Shown one piece after another: positions 32,401-45,506 of a DNA stretch of 64,000 nt. Each line of letters begins with the position of its first letter. Position 1 is the first letter of the stretch. The notes beneath the pieces are model-generated. The model saw nothing but the letters and a program-made list of their open reading frames with translations. It was not told the origin of the DNA and searched no databases. The DNA comes from Plecoglossus altivelis. Taxonomy: Eukaryota > Chordata > Actinopteri > Osmeriformes > Plecoglossidae. The stretch spans positions 5,112,493 through 5,176,492 of the forward strand of contig BROE01000013.1 in the NCBI GenBank assembly GCA_036571765.1, in the 5' to 3' direction. The position numbers were made by a program, and so were the translations under genes.

Positions 32401-35400
32401 TGGTAAATATGCAACATTCCTATGTATTGCACTGATGGCGAATTGTATGTCATGTAAATATATTTAGTGAGAAATTGTACACCGTCTCTTTTTCTTCCGT
32501 CCCCTGTGTTTCGTCTGTGGCCTCAGAACAGAAGCGCTCATGAGCCGTTTGCCGTGGATTGCATCATTTTGCAGAGTCCCCCCCCCCCGTGACGCACGCG
32601 ATGGTGGAAACTCAATCTGGAATGCAGATTCCAGCCGACATTTATATTCAGATTGAGATTATTAGCAGTTCCAGTCATTCGCTGTGTCACGGAGGGGATT
32701 GCAGCTGCTCGGTCATTGTAGCCACAGGCTCCGCTCAGGTCATCAGGGGAAGTCTGGTCACTGGGAAGACCCTCAGGGAAGAGCAAGTCTGCCTGTTTGT
32801 CAAAGTCATCCTGTTGTCTTTGCCCACTGTGAGGTGGGAGGTAGAGAGAGTAGGGCTATTTTCGGTCTCAGATCCATGGTGCCTTCAGAAATCAATGCGT
32901 CTCCCTCTCTGTGATGTGAGCTAGCACTCTGGCGGAGCGGCGTTTGAAGCCAACGCCTTTTACTGCAAGTTTAGCGTCACCGAGTCACGTCGACGCTTCT
33001 GAATGCTGTCTCAGCACGCGCGCGCCATGTTGCCATGGTAGCAGGACAGAAACAATCTTGTCTTTGCCAGTGGGTTAACAGCACCACATCCCGCCTTATA
33101 ACGGATGTGCTCCAAACGAGATCACTTTCTTTGTCTTACACCTGTGTTGGAGCAGGCGTCATATTCAGGAGTAGTCCTCAGTTATTATTCTGTGATGATC
33201 TCATGTTTCTGGACAGATGGGGTCATAGAACCGCCAAGTGAGTTACAACTGCTGCTTGAGATCTGCCAAGTGAGGGCAGACCTGGAGGAGAGAGGAGGAG
33301 GAGAAAGTAGGAGGAGGAGGAGAAAGAGGGAGGAGGAGAAAGAGGGAGGAGGAGTAGAAAGAGGGAGGAGAAGGAGAAAGAGGGAGGTGGATGAGAAAGT
33401 TGGAGGATGAGAAAGTGGGAGGATGTGAAAGTGGGAGGAGGAGGAGAAAGTGGGAGGAGGAGAAAGTAGGAGAAGGAGAAAGAGGGAGGAGGAGAAAGTC
33501 GGAGGATGTGAAAGTGGGAGGAGGAGGAGAAAGTAGGAGAAGGAGAAAGTGGGAGGATGTGAAAGTGGGAGGAGGAGGAGAAAGTAGGAGGAGGAGGAGA
33601 AAGAGGGAGGAGGAGAACGTGGACGGAGGAGAATCACACCACCTCCACTAGAAGCAAGAACATGTCAACCTTCACCTATAGTTCCCTCTTATACAGGTCC
33701 CCTCTCTGATCCAGCATACATATTCTTATACATAATGTCTGACTCATCAGAAGCACATTGTGAAGGACAGTCTAATGGTAATATACATGCCAGGTTCTCT
33801 GAGAGAAAATGCTTTCCATATATACATATCTGAGAGTGACCCTTGACCCTGGTCTTGCCCAGTGTGGACACGGACAGTATTCCCACCCCTGTTTATTATT
33901 GTGGCAAGTCATGGATTTACTGTGTACAATTTATACTGTTTTCCAAGGAGAAAGTGAATTATTTACCTAAGACTCTTCATACAAAATGTAGAAGTTTTCT
34001 GTACATTGGTTACTAGTTAATGCAGAGAAATTGACTTTCCTTCCTTCGAGAGAAACACTGACGTGATTTACCTGTGAATAATTCTATTGGTTAGACATGA
34101 TCCTTCTATCTGTACCATGACTCATTTCGTTGCAGTTTAGCTTGCTGTCTTGAACTGTTGACTCCTTGATTGGCTAGTTGACGTGAAGCTTCCTGATCTT
34201 ATAGTGTGTGAGCTATCAGGCCTGTATTCATGGTGGGCTTGAATAGTTGTCATTATGGGTAAGAAAAATGCTTGATACATCTCTGAATTATGGTTTTTCA
34301 TCTCTGTCCTTGACATCATCATCACACACACACGACACACAACCACACACAACTGATTTACAAAGCTGACATTACTCGGCGATAAATCATCGAAAAAGCT
34401 TCTAGGGCCAAATGACTTTGCGTAGGACAAGACATGATGATCAAGATCAGAATCAACAAGCTGTTGATGGATGGCCACGCCCATCTGCATGCTAATGTTC
34501 TGGAGCCAGCTGTTGTCCCAGGAGACCACCGCAGCTGACTGGGTGTCTCAGGCCTCGACCACCTGCCTGCGGTTCCCTCCCACGCTGCTGCCAGTCAGTC
34601 CTTCAGGTGGCTCTGCTACCAGGCAACTCTCAGCCTCCATCGCTGGGACCACAGGGCTACGGCAGGCTGCCAGGGACACACAGTACATCAGCGCATGCGG
34701 GGGTGAGGGGGGGGGGGGGGGGGGGGGGAGACGGAGGACGAGCAGCTGGGTCGGGGTGCACGGGTTAGCGATGTGGAACCCTTGTCCTAGTTCTTCAGGC
34801 AGGGCTCTGCCACTCCTGACCTCACCCAGAGCATCACTGTAACAGACTTCCCCAGACGTAACCTTTCCACCTCGCTCCCCTTCTCTCCCAGTCTTCCTCC
34901 GTTCCCTCCTCCCTCCTCCTCCCCCTCCAGCTCCTCTCCTCCCTCTGTGCTCTTTTTGTCCCTTGGTGGTCATAAATCTTCCTCTGCACCATCTGCCCAG
35001 GGAGGAGTGAGCATGTTGGTGCCCTGCTCCCACAAAGGTGTGCAAATGTGTGTGTGTGAGTGTGTGCACGCGTGCGCCACACTCAAACAGATGAACATTG
35101 TGCAGGGGTACGTCTGTGTTTGCGTGTGTGTGTGTGTGTGCGCGCGCGCAGGTGCGTTTGCATGTGTAATCGTACACGTGAAGATGTAACACGTGAAATG
35201 TTAGTGTGTGTGTGTATACTGTACTGTGTGTGGAGCACACTTGGGAAAGGTGCATGTCAAGCTGCCACAGAGAAGTGTGTGTGCCCTACTCATGCGCTGG
35301 GGTGTGCTCAAGTAAGTGTGCTCCTGTGTGTGTGGGTTCCTGTAAGTATGTTGGTGTGTGTGTGTTCATATAAGTGTGCTTGTGTGTGTTCCTGTAACTC

Positions 35401-38400
35401 CTCCTGTATGTGTGGGTTCATGTAAGTGTGTGTGGGTGTGTTCATGTGTGTGTGTGTTCATGTAAGGGCGCTTGTGTGTGCTCCTGTGTGTGTCTTGATG
35501 TAAGTGTGTGTGAGTGTGTGTTCATGTAAACGTGTGTGTGTTCATGTAAGCGTGTGTGTGTGTTCATGTAAGTGTGCTTGTGCGTGTGTGCTTGTGTGTG
35601 TGTGCTCATGTAAGTGTGCTCCTGTGTGTCTTGACGTGTGTGTGTGTGTGTGCGTGTGCGTGTGTGCATGTGTGTGTCTCCCAGGCCAGACCTCTCAGCT
35701 ATAATTACAGTTCTCAGTGTCTCTGCTCACAGAAGCTCCTCCAGCTCAGCTCCTGCCGTTAAACACAGGCAGCTCTGCCGTACCCATTAACCACACATGA
35801 AGATAATGTAAGAGTTGGCTAACCAGCGAGGAAGAGAAGCCTTGACAGGATTTCAACATACAGTACTACAGGTAGACAGCGTAGACACCAAGCACAGAGG
35901 AAGCTGGTAATGTCGCCAAACTCAGAGAAAGCTGCTGGAATCGTGAACCAGATGGCAGATTTAGCTTCTCTGTTGAGCACAGGCCTGGGTAGAGCGAGAA
36001 CTGGTCCCTTTTAGTCCTGATAGATGAGATGTTGGAGTGAACTCTTGCACTGTGCAGCCACCCATCGTACCGCTACCAGATCTGGTCGCAGTGTAATTGC
36101 TTCTGCTGTTTGACAGTTTTATTGCAAACGCATGACAGCAAAAGAAATAAAAAACGAACAGCTATTTATTTTCGAACAAAAGACAGTAGTCTCAAGGCAA
36201 TTACCGAACAGACACATGGAATTTTTGCGCCAATCTCTTGTTGGCTTTTCATTACATGATGGCATTATTCATTTTCAAATGTAGAAGGTTAACGACTACC
36301 CAGAGAAAGACATTTAGTTACTAGGATGGATTTACTGTTTATTGAAAGTCTAGTTCTAGTTGTCGAGGTTTCTCACTTGAACCCCATTGGAAAGCATTTC
36401 AGACTGTAGGATGGTTTCGTTCGAGTTCAATATCGATCATAATTGCATCGCTGAAATGATGCTGCAAGACGACTGCTTGCTGTGAAAACATGTTCCATCA
36501 GTTCGTACAATTTGTGAGATTTCAGTGATGTGTAAAAAGATCTCCAAGTCTTTAAATGAATCCCAGAGGACTCTCCCTCACTGGCCGACTGGAAATGTAA
36601 AGCTGAGACAATGCGCAAAAACAACCGAGAATCTATTTCTGTATTCCGTACTCGTAAATCAGTTGAAGGATTACACAGACAGCAAGGAGACTGCGATTCT
36701 AGCACGCGCAACACTTCACGCGCAGGGAGGGAATAAACGACGAGGCGGTTTGCTCCGTCAAGGACTTGAGGACTTGACCTCTGTCCGCGCTGTGTTGAAC
36801 GACTCCTCTGTACGCTGATGTGCCTCCGTGTGTCCTTTGAGACCGTGTCGGCGTAGGTCGACCGAGTGACAGGCTGCAGTCAGGGAAGTGGTGCGTGCGC
36901 AACGTATCCGAGTGTGGCCGGCGAGGGCCAGGAGACCTGCAGGTAGCCGGGCTGAGAGGCTGCAGAACGGACGACAGGGCCTGCAGCTGCCATCTGTCTT
37001 CATGGTAATTAGCGCTGAGGGGGCGTTGCGGTTCACACTCCTCCACTCCATTGAAATCGGGGGGGAAAAATTCCCGTCCTGCGTGGCACAGAGGATTACC
37101 TCAGTCTCGAGAGGACGATGACTACGTGTTCCGCACGGCTTCTATGGAACCCTGAAGTGACATTACCTGAGAGTGGTGTCCTTCGGTATAGCTCTTCGTT
37201 TGCCTGCTGTTCAAGGTCTTATCCGATATGAGCTCTCTGTTGAAGTGGCCCATATAAGGTGACAGAGTGCTTTCTGCTACTTGTCGTGAACATTTGGAGA
37301 TTTATTTGGAGTGCTCGTCCGGCCCCGTGGATGCAAATGAATAGCGCAGAAGCGCCCAGCTACAGTGTGCTGGCTTCTGTATCCAAGTGTTGACATATGT
37401 TCTCAGAGGGAACATATAACCTATGCAGGCTTTCAGCCATCGCTGTCAAGCAATGACAGTCGGGCCATTAATCATAATCACTAGAGCGCCACCACCTTTC
37501 ACACGCTGTACACACTGTCTGGACTCATTGTTTTGGTGTGTGCGCTCGCGCGCGTGTGTTCCCCAAAGCACAAATCTTCTGTGTATCAGAATGACACAAC
37601 GCTTATTACGAAATCAGGTATGTATCAATGCACTGTTCAACAGTGACAGGTGTATTTTACATTGTGGCTTATGACTGGGATTCCTAATCTTCTCTGACTA
37701 TAAATGTCAAGGCAGAGATATTACTCGGCTTGTGTGAGGAGGAGAGTCTTTTAGTAGTGCCAGAAAAGCTGCTGCCCAATGTTGGTCCGCCCTGGTCCTG
37801 GTCCTGGTCCTGGTCCTGATCCTGACCTGGCTGAAGGAGACCTGGATGCCTCGTGGCAGACAGTGTTGGAGCGCCTCATGGTTGCTCTCCTCCAGACTGG
37901 GGCAGAGCTTCTGTCTGGTCTAAGCTGGGTCACACAGCCTCTCTGGACCCAGTGCAAACGTGCCTTGCCTCCACATAACGATACATGGGGAAAAGCTTCA
38001 ACTCTAACCCAACCTAGATCTGCTGGTTTGGGTTCGTCCCAGCATCGTAGTGTGATCAGTGTGGCAGCGAGGTGCTTGTACTCCAGGCAAGCCTGTGTGT
38101 GAGTGAGTGTGTGGGCTCGGGTCATTAATCTAGATAAGGAGGAGACGGCGGAGGCAGAATATGGTGAGGAACATTGCTCGTATGATGCATGGCCTCCCGG
38201 AGCCCATCTCTCTGCACTGGCTCCTGCTCCTCCCTCATTGGCAGGATTCAATAACAGCCAGACCTGAAAACAGGAAATAAATAAAGAAGCTCTAACAGTG
38301 TGTAAGATGACACCAAAGTCACTTTGACTGAGCTGAACACTGATCTTGGTTGCCGTGCGGTCAGCGAGGTCTGAAAGCAGAGAGGAGGGCGATCCTCTCG

Positions 38401-38930
38401 GAATTATTATGGGATGGCTTTTCATTTCTCCTGTTTTACCACAGGGGGTTGAAGAGGACAAACCGCCTGCAGACCGCAGACTTGGTCAGATGGATTCGGA
38501 GGCATCGACGGGCCATTTAGCGCAATCAGAGTCCGGCCTGCAGGAAGCAGCAGGATTGCAGAGGGCCCGTGTTTCCCTCCACACACGCACCCTCCTCGAA
38601 AGAGACAGAAATCTTTTTTTCCAGTTCAGGTGTTGGTATTGATTTTCTCCTGTGGTCTTGTGTGGGGTTCAGATGTGTCACTGTATTTACCAGTCTGCTT
38701 TGCTGGCTCAATGATCAGGCCTATGGTCCACTTCCTGCTGTGGGGATTGATATATGATAGGCCTTAGGAGGGAGATGTCTAGTTCCAATGGCTCTCCGTT
38801 CTGTCTGTCGGACAGATTTACCGAACTCGACAAGATACTCACCAGGGGACACAGATTTGAGAGTATTGAATACAACAACACTCGTCCATCAAGCCACGGT
38901 ACTTCAACTATAAACATTACAAACAACCCA
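32401..38930. other. intergenic region, first part
   Basis: No gene was recognised on either strand. It holds a purine minisatellite (33285-33640), a G22 run (34707-34728), GT-rich sequence (about 35040-35690) and a CpG-enriched segment (about 36670-37000). Single open frames of up to about 236 codons show no recognisable domain or splice context. Confidence 0.7.
33285..33640. repeat. GGAGGAGAAAGAG purine minisatellite
   Basis: About 350 bases of GGAGGAGAAAGTGGGAGGA-type units, nearly all purine on the + strand. Confidence 0.92.
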
Positions 38931-38944
38931 TCCCCCCCCTCTCC

Positions 38945-39360
38945 CCCCCCACACACACACATACACATGCACACACGCACACAGACGCACGCACACACAC
39001 AGACGCACGCACGCATACGCACACGCAAACACGCACACACACGCACACACATGCACGTACACATGCGCACACACACACACACATGCACGCACACACGCGC
39101 ACATGCACGCACCCGCACAGACACGCACGCACACGCACGCACACACATGCACACGTACGCACGCGCACACACACGCACACACTCGCACGCACGCACAAAC
39201 ATGCACGCACACACATGCGCACGCACAAACACGCACGCACACACATGCACGCACCCACACATGCACACACACCCACGCACGCACACGCACGCACACACGT
39301 GCGCACATGCACGCACGCACGCACATGCACACACGCGCATGCACACACACGCACACAAAT
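38945..39360. repeat. CA/GCACAC compound microsatellite
   Basis: About 415 bases of alternating purine-pyrimidine CACACGCACGCACACATGCA units. The long Cys/Val/Arg and His/Thr frames of up to 280 codons on both strands come from it. Confidence 0.93.
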
Positions 39361-41220
39361 ACTTTCTCATCACCTGTGTTTGATGTAGACGTGTGTGAAA
39401 TCCAGAAGCACAACCCACAGTGCTTATTCCATAGGCGCTTCTTTTTCTCCAATCAATATTTGAAGCATTTATGCCAGATGCCAGAAGGTTTGCAAACCTT
39501 TGGTAGGAGTGAACAGTTCTTTGAGCTCTGGATTTACTCATCCCCTCCACCCTCTTTAAGCTGTGTGTTTCTGTGTGTGTGTGTTTCTGTGTGTGTGTTT
39601 CTGTGTGTGTGTGTGTGTGTGTGTGTGCGTTAGTGCGTGTGTGCGTGAATGCATGTGAGTTTAATCTGGGAAGCCTGAATTATACATGAGCGACAAGACC
39701 CTACACAGCTTTTAATAAGCTCAAGGTTTACAACAGCCAGGCTGAAATGCAGACACACATGCTGCTGCACTGACTTCCAGCAAATCCAGCAGCAAACGTA
39801 GCGTGCTATAAAGCATGTCTACCACCTTGATGGGAGTGCTTCCCAGACACAAGCCGCGTTCAGCATTTTTAACAATAGCCCACGACAGTCCCCGTGGTTT
39901 CCTTGGTTCTCCATGAGCGATGCGTAACTCCGCAACCTGACTCAGTCGCACGACAGCAGTAGAACGGAATAGATTTAACTCTGCAAGGGAGAGGAGCTAT
40001 CGATCTACAAGTTACCTTCCACAAATGAATAATTTGGAACAGAGGCATAAAGAATGCGCCAGACATGTAGAAGGTGCTTCACAGGCACATATTACCCCTT
40101 CCTTCTCCCTCTCTGGATTCAAACAACTCTGCATTTCATTTCAAACAGCCGTGCCAAAAAGGCCTTAGTCCCCTTCCTTCCTGTGGTAGTTCGCTGTCTG
40201 GTGTAACAGACAGCGAAATCACTGAGCTGGCTGCTCTGCGTGTCTCTTAAGCTTTGATGTGATATTTTCCAGTCTATTAAAAAAGGAAGCGCTGTGAAAA
40301 CATTCGAGCAGCTCATTAAAACGGCAGGTTTAAGAGAACAGCCACCAACACGACCAGCAGGGCCACAAGCCAGACACCCGGAACATTCCGGGGTTCCGTT
40401 AACGGCCGCGTAGGTGACGGATTGTTTGTGGGGGGGGGGGGGGGGGGGGGGTCACCATCGCCGCGCTGAAATGGAACCCGTGTAGGAGGAAGCCATGACG
40501 ACGAGCGAAAGGTCATTGTGTGAAAGGAGCGCGGCCGTTTCTCACAATTCATCGCCGTGCTCTCAGAGCGCTGAGCTTCATCTACAAACGATCTTCCAGG
40601 AAACAATCTGTGGATTGATTTTTATTTCAGTCGGGAGTAAATTTGTTTTTAATAATTCAAAATGTAATAAAACGCAACGAACGAGGAGAGGGACACGGTA
40701 TCTGACTGGTTAAGCAAATGTATCGATCTAACGCTAGGAAAACACTAGAATATCAAAGATGTTGTCGGTGTCGAGGATTTGACGTCTCGTGGGGCACAGA
40801 CTGCACGTTGCAATATTGCATGAGGTGTTTACAGAACAATACCAAGTTCTGGAGATTGCAATTTGATTTCGCTTGGGTTGAAATCGCACCCTATTCCCTG
40901 AGAGGGAGAGGAAATACAGTCGTGTAAATTGGCTGGAGTTAAGACAGGTCAGAGAGCCTGCCCACGTAAAGATTAATTGCCTCTTAACTCGCAACGATTT
41001 GACTTCCAAATGAAGATACTATAACCAAGCCATTGTGGGAGACCTGAGGTTAATCTCTATGGTGGCGGTATTGTTGCTTGGCTGCAAGGCTGTGCTTGAG
41101 CCCAAACTACGAGACGGAGCATATGAATGCATGGCCAGACCCAAGCAGGCCAGGAGGGGATGCGATCCAATGGCTTTCTCCTCCTCCTCCCCCTCCCCCA
41201 TCCCCCCCTTCCCCCCCTCA

Positions 41221-41349
41221 CTCCCTGGCTGATACGGTTGCCATTGTGCGAGGCCAAGCGCGGCCCTTGATACTCAGACACCCAAGATGAGAACTCCAAT
41301 TGTGCGACCGCTGTGGTGCTGAAGTATCCGCCCCTAGTGGGGAATTAGA
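41221..41349. repeat. left copy of duplicated gap-flanking sequence
   Basis: From CTCCCTGGCTGAT to GCCCCTAGTGGGGAATTAGA. It matches 41520-41650 with scattered substitutions and one-base indels. Confidence 0.9.
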
Positions 41350-41500
41350 NNNNNNNNNNNNNNNNNNNNNNNNNNNNNNNNNNNNNNNNNNNNNNNNNNN
41401 NNNNNNNNNNNNNNNNNNNNNNNNNNNNNNNNNNNNNNNNNNNNNNNNNNNNNNNNNNNNNNNNNNNNNNNNNNNNNNNNNNNNNNNNNNNNNNNNNNNN
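41350..41500. other. assembly gap, 151 N
   Basis: Undetermined bases between two near-identical flanks, so this may be an artefactual gap within a duplicated contig end. Confidence 0.99.
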
Positions 41501-41519
41501 CCCCCCCTCCACCCCCCTC

Positions 41520-41650
41520 CTCCCTGGCTGATAGTGTTGCCATTGTGCGACAGCCCAGCGCGGCCCGATATCAAGACACCCAGATGAGAAACTCCAAATT
41601 GTGCCGACACGCTGTGTGTGAAAGGATCCCGCCCCTAGTGAGGGATTAGA
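41520..41650. repeat. right copy of duplicated gap-flanking sequence
   Basis: Second copy of 41221-41349. It differs mainly by single-base insertions and deletions, as expected of unpolished sequence or two alleles. Confidence 0.9.
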
Positions 41651-42899
41651 TCCCAGTGCCGCGGCCCAAAAGCTCATCTGTTCACAGTCCCCGTCCGGCT
41701 GGCTGGTTGAGTGTGAGTGGTGGAGCCCCTCTAGTAACCTGCATGCTGCTGCTGGAGGACCAGGGAGCAGCCTGCCTAATCATCTCTGGCTCGGGCTGAA
41801 CGCTGGGGCCATTAATCAGCTGCCTGTACTGGGCCTGTGCTGCACCCGGAGAACACCTCATCTGTTACCTTAGGAGAGGCAGATGCCCTCCTCTCTAGGA
41901 CAATCACAGCCCCTTAACAGACTTTATATACCTGTAGTGCCTAATGAGTAGGGGTACTGCCCAGCCTAGATTAGACCAGCTTTGCTTAACCCAGCCCAAG
42001 CCCAGACTAGCCCAGTGTAGAAAGGGTATACACATAAAAACTCTAAGTATACAAACTCATTGATCTCCACAACCCTAGTTCTCCTCGTGCCTCTCAAGAA
42101 CGATCAAGCACTTTGTGTTTATCTCTGTTGGCCTTCTCCTCATTACAAACACAGCCCAAGTGAAGGGCAGGCCTGGCCAACTCTCTCACACAGACTCCCT
42201 GGGATCGCTAGCTGATGAAAGCTGATGAATAGAAAAACCACTGCTGGGAAGGGAACCATTCAAATCAGCCAGGAAAAACACCTTCTGTTTTCCTTCCAAG
42301 AAATTGCTTGTTCTGCTTGCAGGTGTGTGAGGTTGAACGTCTGACTTCTGAGCGTCTCTCGGAGACCTGGATCCAATTGCCTCATGGATGTTAAATACAT
42401 GGACTGGTGTCGTGACTATGCCAGAAAATCTCTTTAGGATAGAATAATACAGTTCATATGCTTGTGTTTGAAAGGCATGACTGCATGTCTGTCCGTGTAT
42501 GCTCTAGGGCGGGAAAGGACAAGAAATGGAATGCAAATTGGTAAAAACGTACGTTTAACCCGTGCAACTTGACTGGAGCGTTTTCCCGTCTCGGAGCCAG
42601 CTGTTCCTGACAGCTACTGCGGGTGACAGGAAGTGTTTCCAGTTGTGTTCCAGCGGTGAGTTGAATCCCCAATCACCAGCTTGATTTAGAAAGCATAATA
42701 TGGTGCCCCATTTTGCCCAGTGGGTTTCAGTGTGGTGTCGTGGTCAGTGCTCTCCTCTCCGGCGGACTCCGTCTTCCTCATCCTGAAATAGCCCAGAGAA
42801 CGCTGGCTGTGTTGATGAGGCCGTCTCTCTGGCTAGAGAGGGAGCAGTGTGTTCAATCAGACTCTCACACTCCAGAGCACATCTGGCCTGTCGACCCAC

Positions 42900-43345
42900 A
42901 CAAGAGCCACACACCCAGACACACAAATACACACTAGCTACACGCACACCCAGACACACACACACAAACAAACCTAGACACACACACACACAAACCTAAA
43001 TACGCACACACACATCTAGACACACACATACACAAGAGCCACACACAAACCTAGACACACACACCTAGACACACACACACACCTAGACACACACACACAA
43101 GAGCCACACACAAACCTAGACACACACACACAAACCTAGACACACACACATAAGAGACACACACAGACCTAGACACGCAAGCACACACACACCAGAGGCA
43201 CACACACACCTCTAGACACACACACACACACACACTAGAGACACACACACGCACCCAGACACACACGCACACAAGAGGCACGCGCACGCACCTAGACATA
43301 CACAGACACCTAGACACGCACACGTACTTAGACATACACACACGA
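42900..43345. repeat. ACACAC-CTAGAC minisatellite
   Basis: About 440 bases of CA runs punctuated by CCTAGACACACA and AAGAGCCACACA units. Confidence 0.9.
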
Positions 43346-45349
43346 TGACTTCCTCTCTTTTCACGGTGAAATCTCTGATCGCTGGATAGTCCTACTGTAC
43401 AATGACTAGCCCCATTGCGGATGGCGGTGACATCGTCTATTCCACACACGCACATGAACAAACCCCCAAATAAACACATGCACCAAGCGCGCTTTCTGTC
43501 TGAAGGCAATCAAGGCATAACTCAACGTGTCCATAGGGAACATGAGCCTTCTCTTTGGGAAGCCTTCCAGTGCTGCACACCGCCCCACACTGCTGCACAC
43601 CACCCCACACTGCTACACTATTGCTCTATCACTGGCCTGCCAGGACATTGTGACACCTCGCTATTCCGAGTATGAATAATCGAGAGCATACACTGGCCTC
43701 CAGATCCAAGCCGAATAAATAGCCAGGAATAAGTGGATTAGGAACCCCAGGGTGGATTTAAGGTCACCGTTGCCCACAAACAGAAGACTAAGTGTCAGAA
43801 GTGTGTTAGAGTTTTCCCCTTTGATGACTAATCACCCACAGGATGACTCTTTTTCTATTCTTTTCTTCCGGTGGACCCCGCGTGACCCTAATGAAGTCAT
43901 GACCACAGTGCACTTCAGACGCCAAAACCATCGAGGGAATCACATGCACAACACGCCGGACCCTCATAAAAGTCATCCCAGGTGTCGTTAATCTTTTCGT
44001 TGTACTTTCAGGAGCTACTGGAGTAAAAAAAAGAAAGAAGATGTGATTAAAAAATGCCCGAAGGCTGCGTGAGAGAGGACGCGTCCTGCGGGGTGATGAG
44101 GCCGACGTGGCGACCGCGTTCCCGTCCTCGCCGGCGTTAATGACGGAGCATCGTAACCATCAAATGGATGCGTCGCCCTCCGCCCCTGACAGCCTATTGC
44201 ATTAGCGATGACAACTGGTGCAGACGCGCACACCGTACATCAAGCACAGGAGCCATTTGCTACGCGGACGTTTGTGTCTCGAGCGTCAGGGGAAAGGCAA
44301 GGAGAGCCCGTCTGTCTGTCTGTCTGTCTGTCTGTCTGCCACCGCGCAGCCCACAGCTCTGTCTGTCACCACCTCTAATGACTGACGCAATGACACGGGG
44401 AGGTTGCTTAGTAACAAGCCTTGCGGCCCCTCCTCCTCCTCCTCCGACGCCCCTCCGACGCCCGCACAGTGTCCCCCGCTGTGTGTGAATTGTAGCACTT
44501 ACATCCAACCACATCCATCTTCTAATTCCAGTGCACACTTTTGCACCTAAACATATCTTGGCATAGGACGCCTCACTTGATGTAATGGTGGATAAGCATC
44601 GCGCAGCCTGTCAGGAGCTTTTCAGGGGTGTTTGGTGCAGGCCGCCCTATCCTGAACACTCTGGGTAACACACCGTTTCACAATATTGTGAAATCATTTG
44701 ACATCAAAAGTAAATCTGGGTTTTCAGGTCAGCTTCTGTATTATTGATGGACGTTGATGGTCTGCTGCACCTCCAGCTCCTTCATTGGCAGCTTGATCAT
44801 GTGTCTGTCAAACTGTGTGTGTGTTTGTATGTGTACGTATGTGTGTGTGTGTGTGCACGTGCATGCGTGCAAGTGTATGTGTTTGTGTATGTGTGTGTGT
44901 GAGAGAGAGGGAGGCAGAGAGGGGGAAAGATGAAGGTTGTTGCAGACAGCTTGATCTTTCTTCTGTCAGAGGGTTGTGTTATTGTGTGAGCGTACGTGTG
45001 TGTGGCTCTGTGTCAGTGTTAATAGGGTGGGCCGACTCAACGATAAAGATCAGTGACCTTAGAGAGATGTGTACAGGTGACAGCTGGAGCGACACCTGTC
45101 TGCTACAGCAGGACCACACAGGCAGTCCCTCACTCATGAACACACCATCAAACATACAGCCCATAATCATGCCTAAGAGGAGGGGCCTCTCACAGTGCAC
45201 CACTGAAACAACATCCCTACTGCATGACCATGTTCCCATGATAAGTCAGTGTATGGATGTAGCTGACTGCTCACATGGTTGACAAACACACATCAAAGGC
45301 CGCAAATATTACATCCAGTATACTCCCCTTAGCCAGGTGCATGAGAGTC
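43346..45349. other. intergenic region
   Basis: Mostly unique sequence. A CpG-rich segment lies at about 44060-44300, (CTGT)n at 44310-44338 and a GT-rich run at about 44815-44905. No gene was recognised. Confidence 0.65.
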
Positions 45350-45413
45350 ACCCTCTCTCTCTCTCTTTTCCTTTCTCTCTCTCTTTCCCCTCTCTCTCTC
45401 CCTCTCTCTCTTT

Positions 45414-45446
<33 letters not shown>

Positions 45447-45452
<6 letters not shown>

Positions 45453-45505
45453 GTGTGAGCCCAGTTTACTGTGGGACAGAGGCAGACAGATCCAGCCAAC
45501 GCAAG
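45447..45505. repeat. 59-base duplicate of unc13c intronic sequence
   Basis: The stretch running through GTGTGAGCCCAGTTTACTGT and CCAGCCAACGCAAG is identical to 29904-29962. In both places it follows a CT repeat. Here it ends at a single undetermined base. Confidence 0.92.
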
Positions 45506-45506
45506 N
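45506..45506. other. single undetermined base at a probable contig join
   Basis: A lone n directly after the 59-base duplicated stretch; the sequence after it is unrelated to that after the other copy. Confidence 0.9.

Larger units (their letters stand above)
39361..42895. other. intergenic region, middle part, with second gap
   Basis: Contains a GT run (about 39570-39630), a G22 run (40430-40451), the N gap (41350-41500) with duplicated flanks, and otherwise unique sequence. No gene was recognised. Confidence 0.7.

Noticed and set aside
34137..34529. Minus-strand frame of 130 codons without obvious repeat content
   Set aside because: No family resemblance was recognised and nothing around it supports a gene; such frames are expected by chance in 64 kb.
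34548..35255. Minus-strand frame of 235 codons
   Set aside because: It spans a G22 run, GA-rich and GT-rich repeats and has no domain.
37751..38461. Minus-strand frame of 236 codons
   Set aside because: It includes a short Gly/Pro repeat and no recognisable domain. I could not rule out a gene, but nothing supports one.
38708..39633. Cys/Val-rich minus-strand frame of 280 codons and His/Thr-rich plus-strand frames
   Set aside because: Translations of the CA/GCAC compound microsatellite.
42713..42870. Possible tRNA-derived SINE (TGGTGTCGTGGTCAGTG)
   Set aside because: Only a short resemblance to an A-box-like start; no B box, tail or second copy was recognised in the window.
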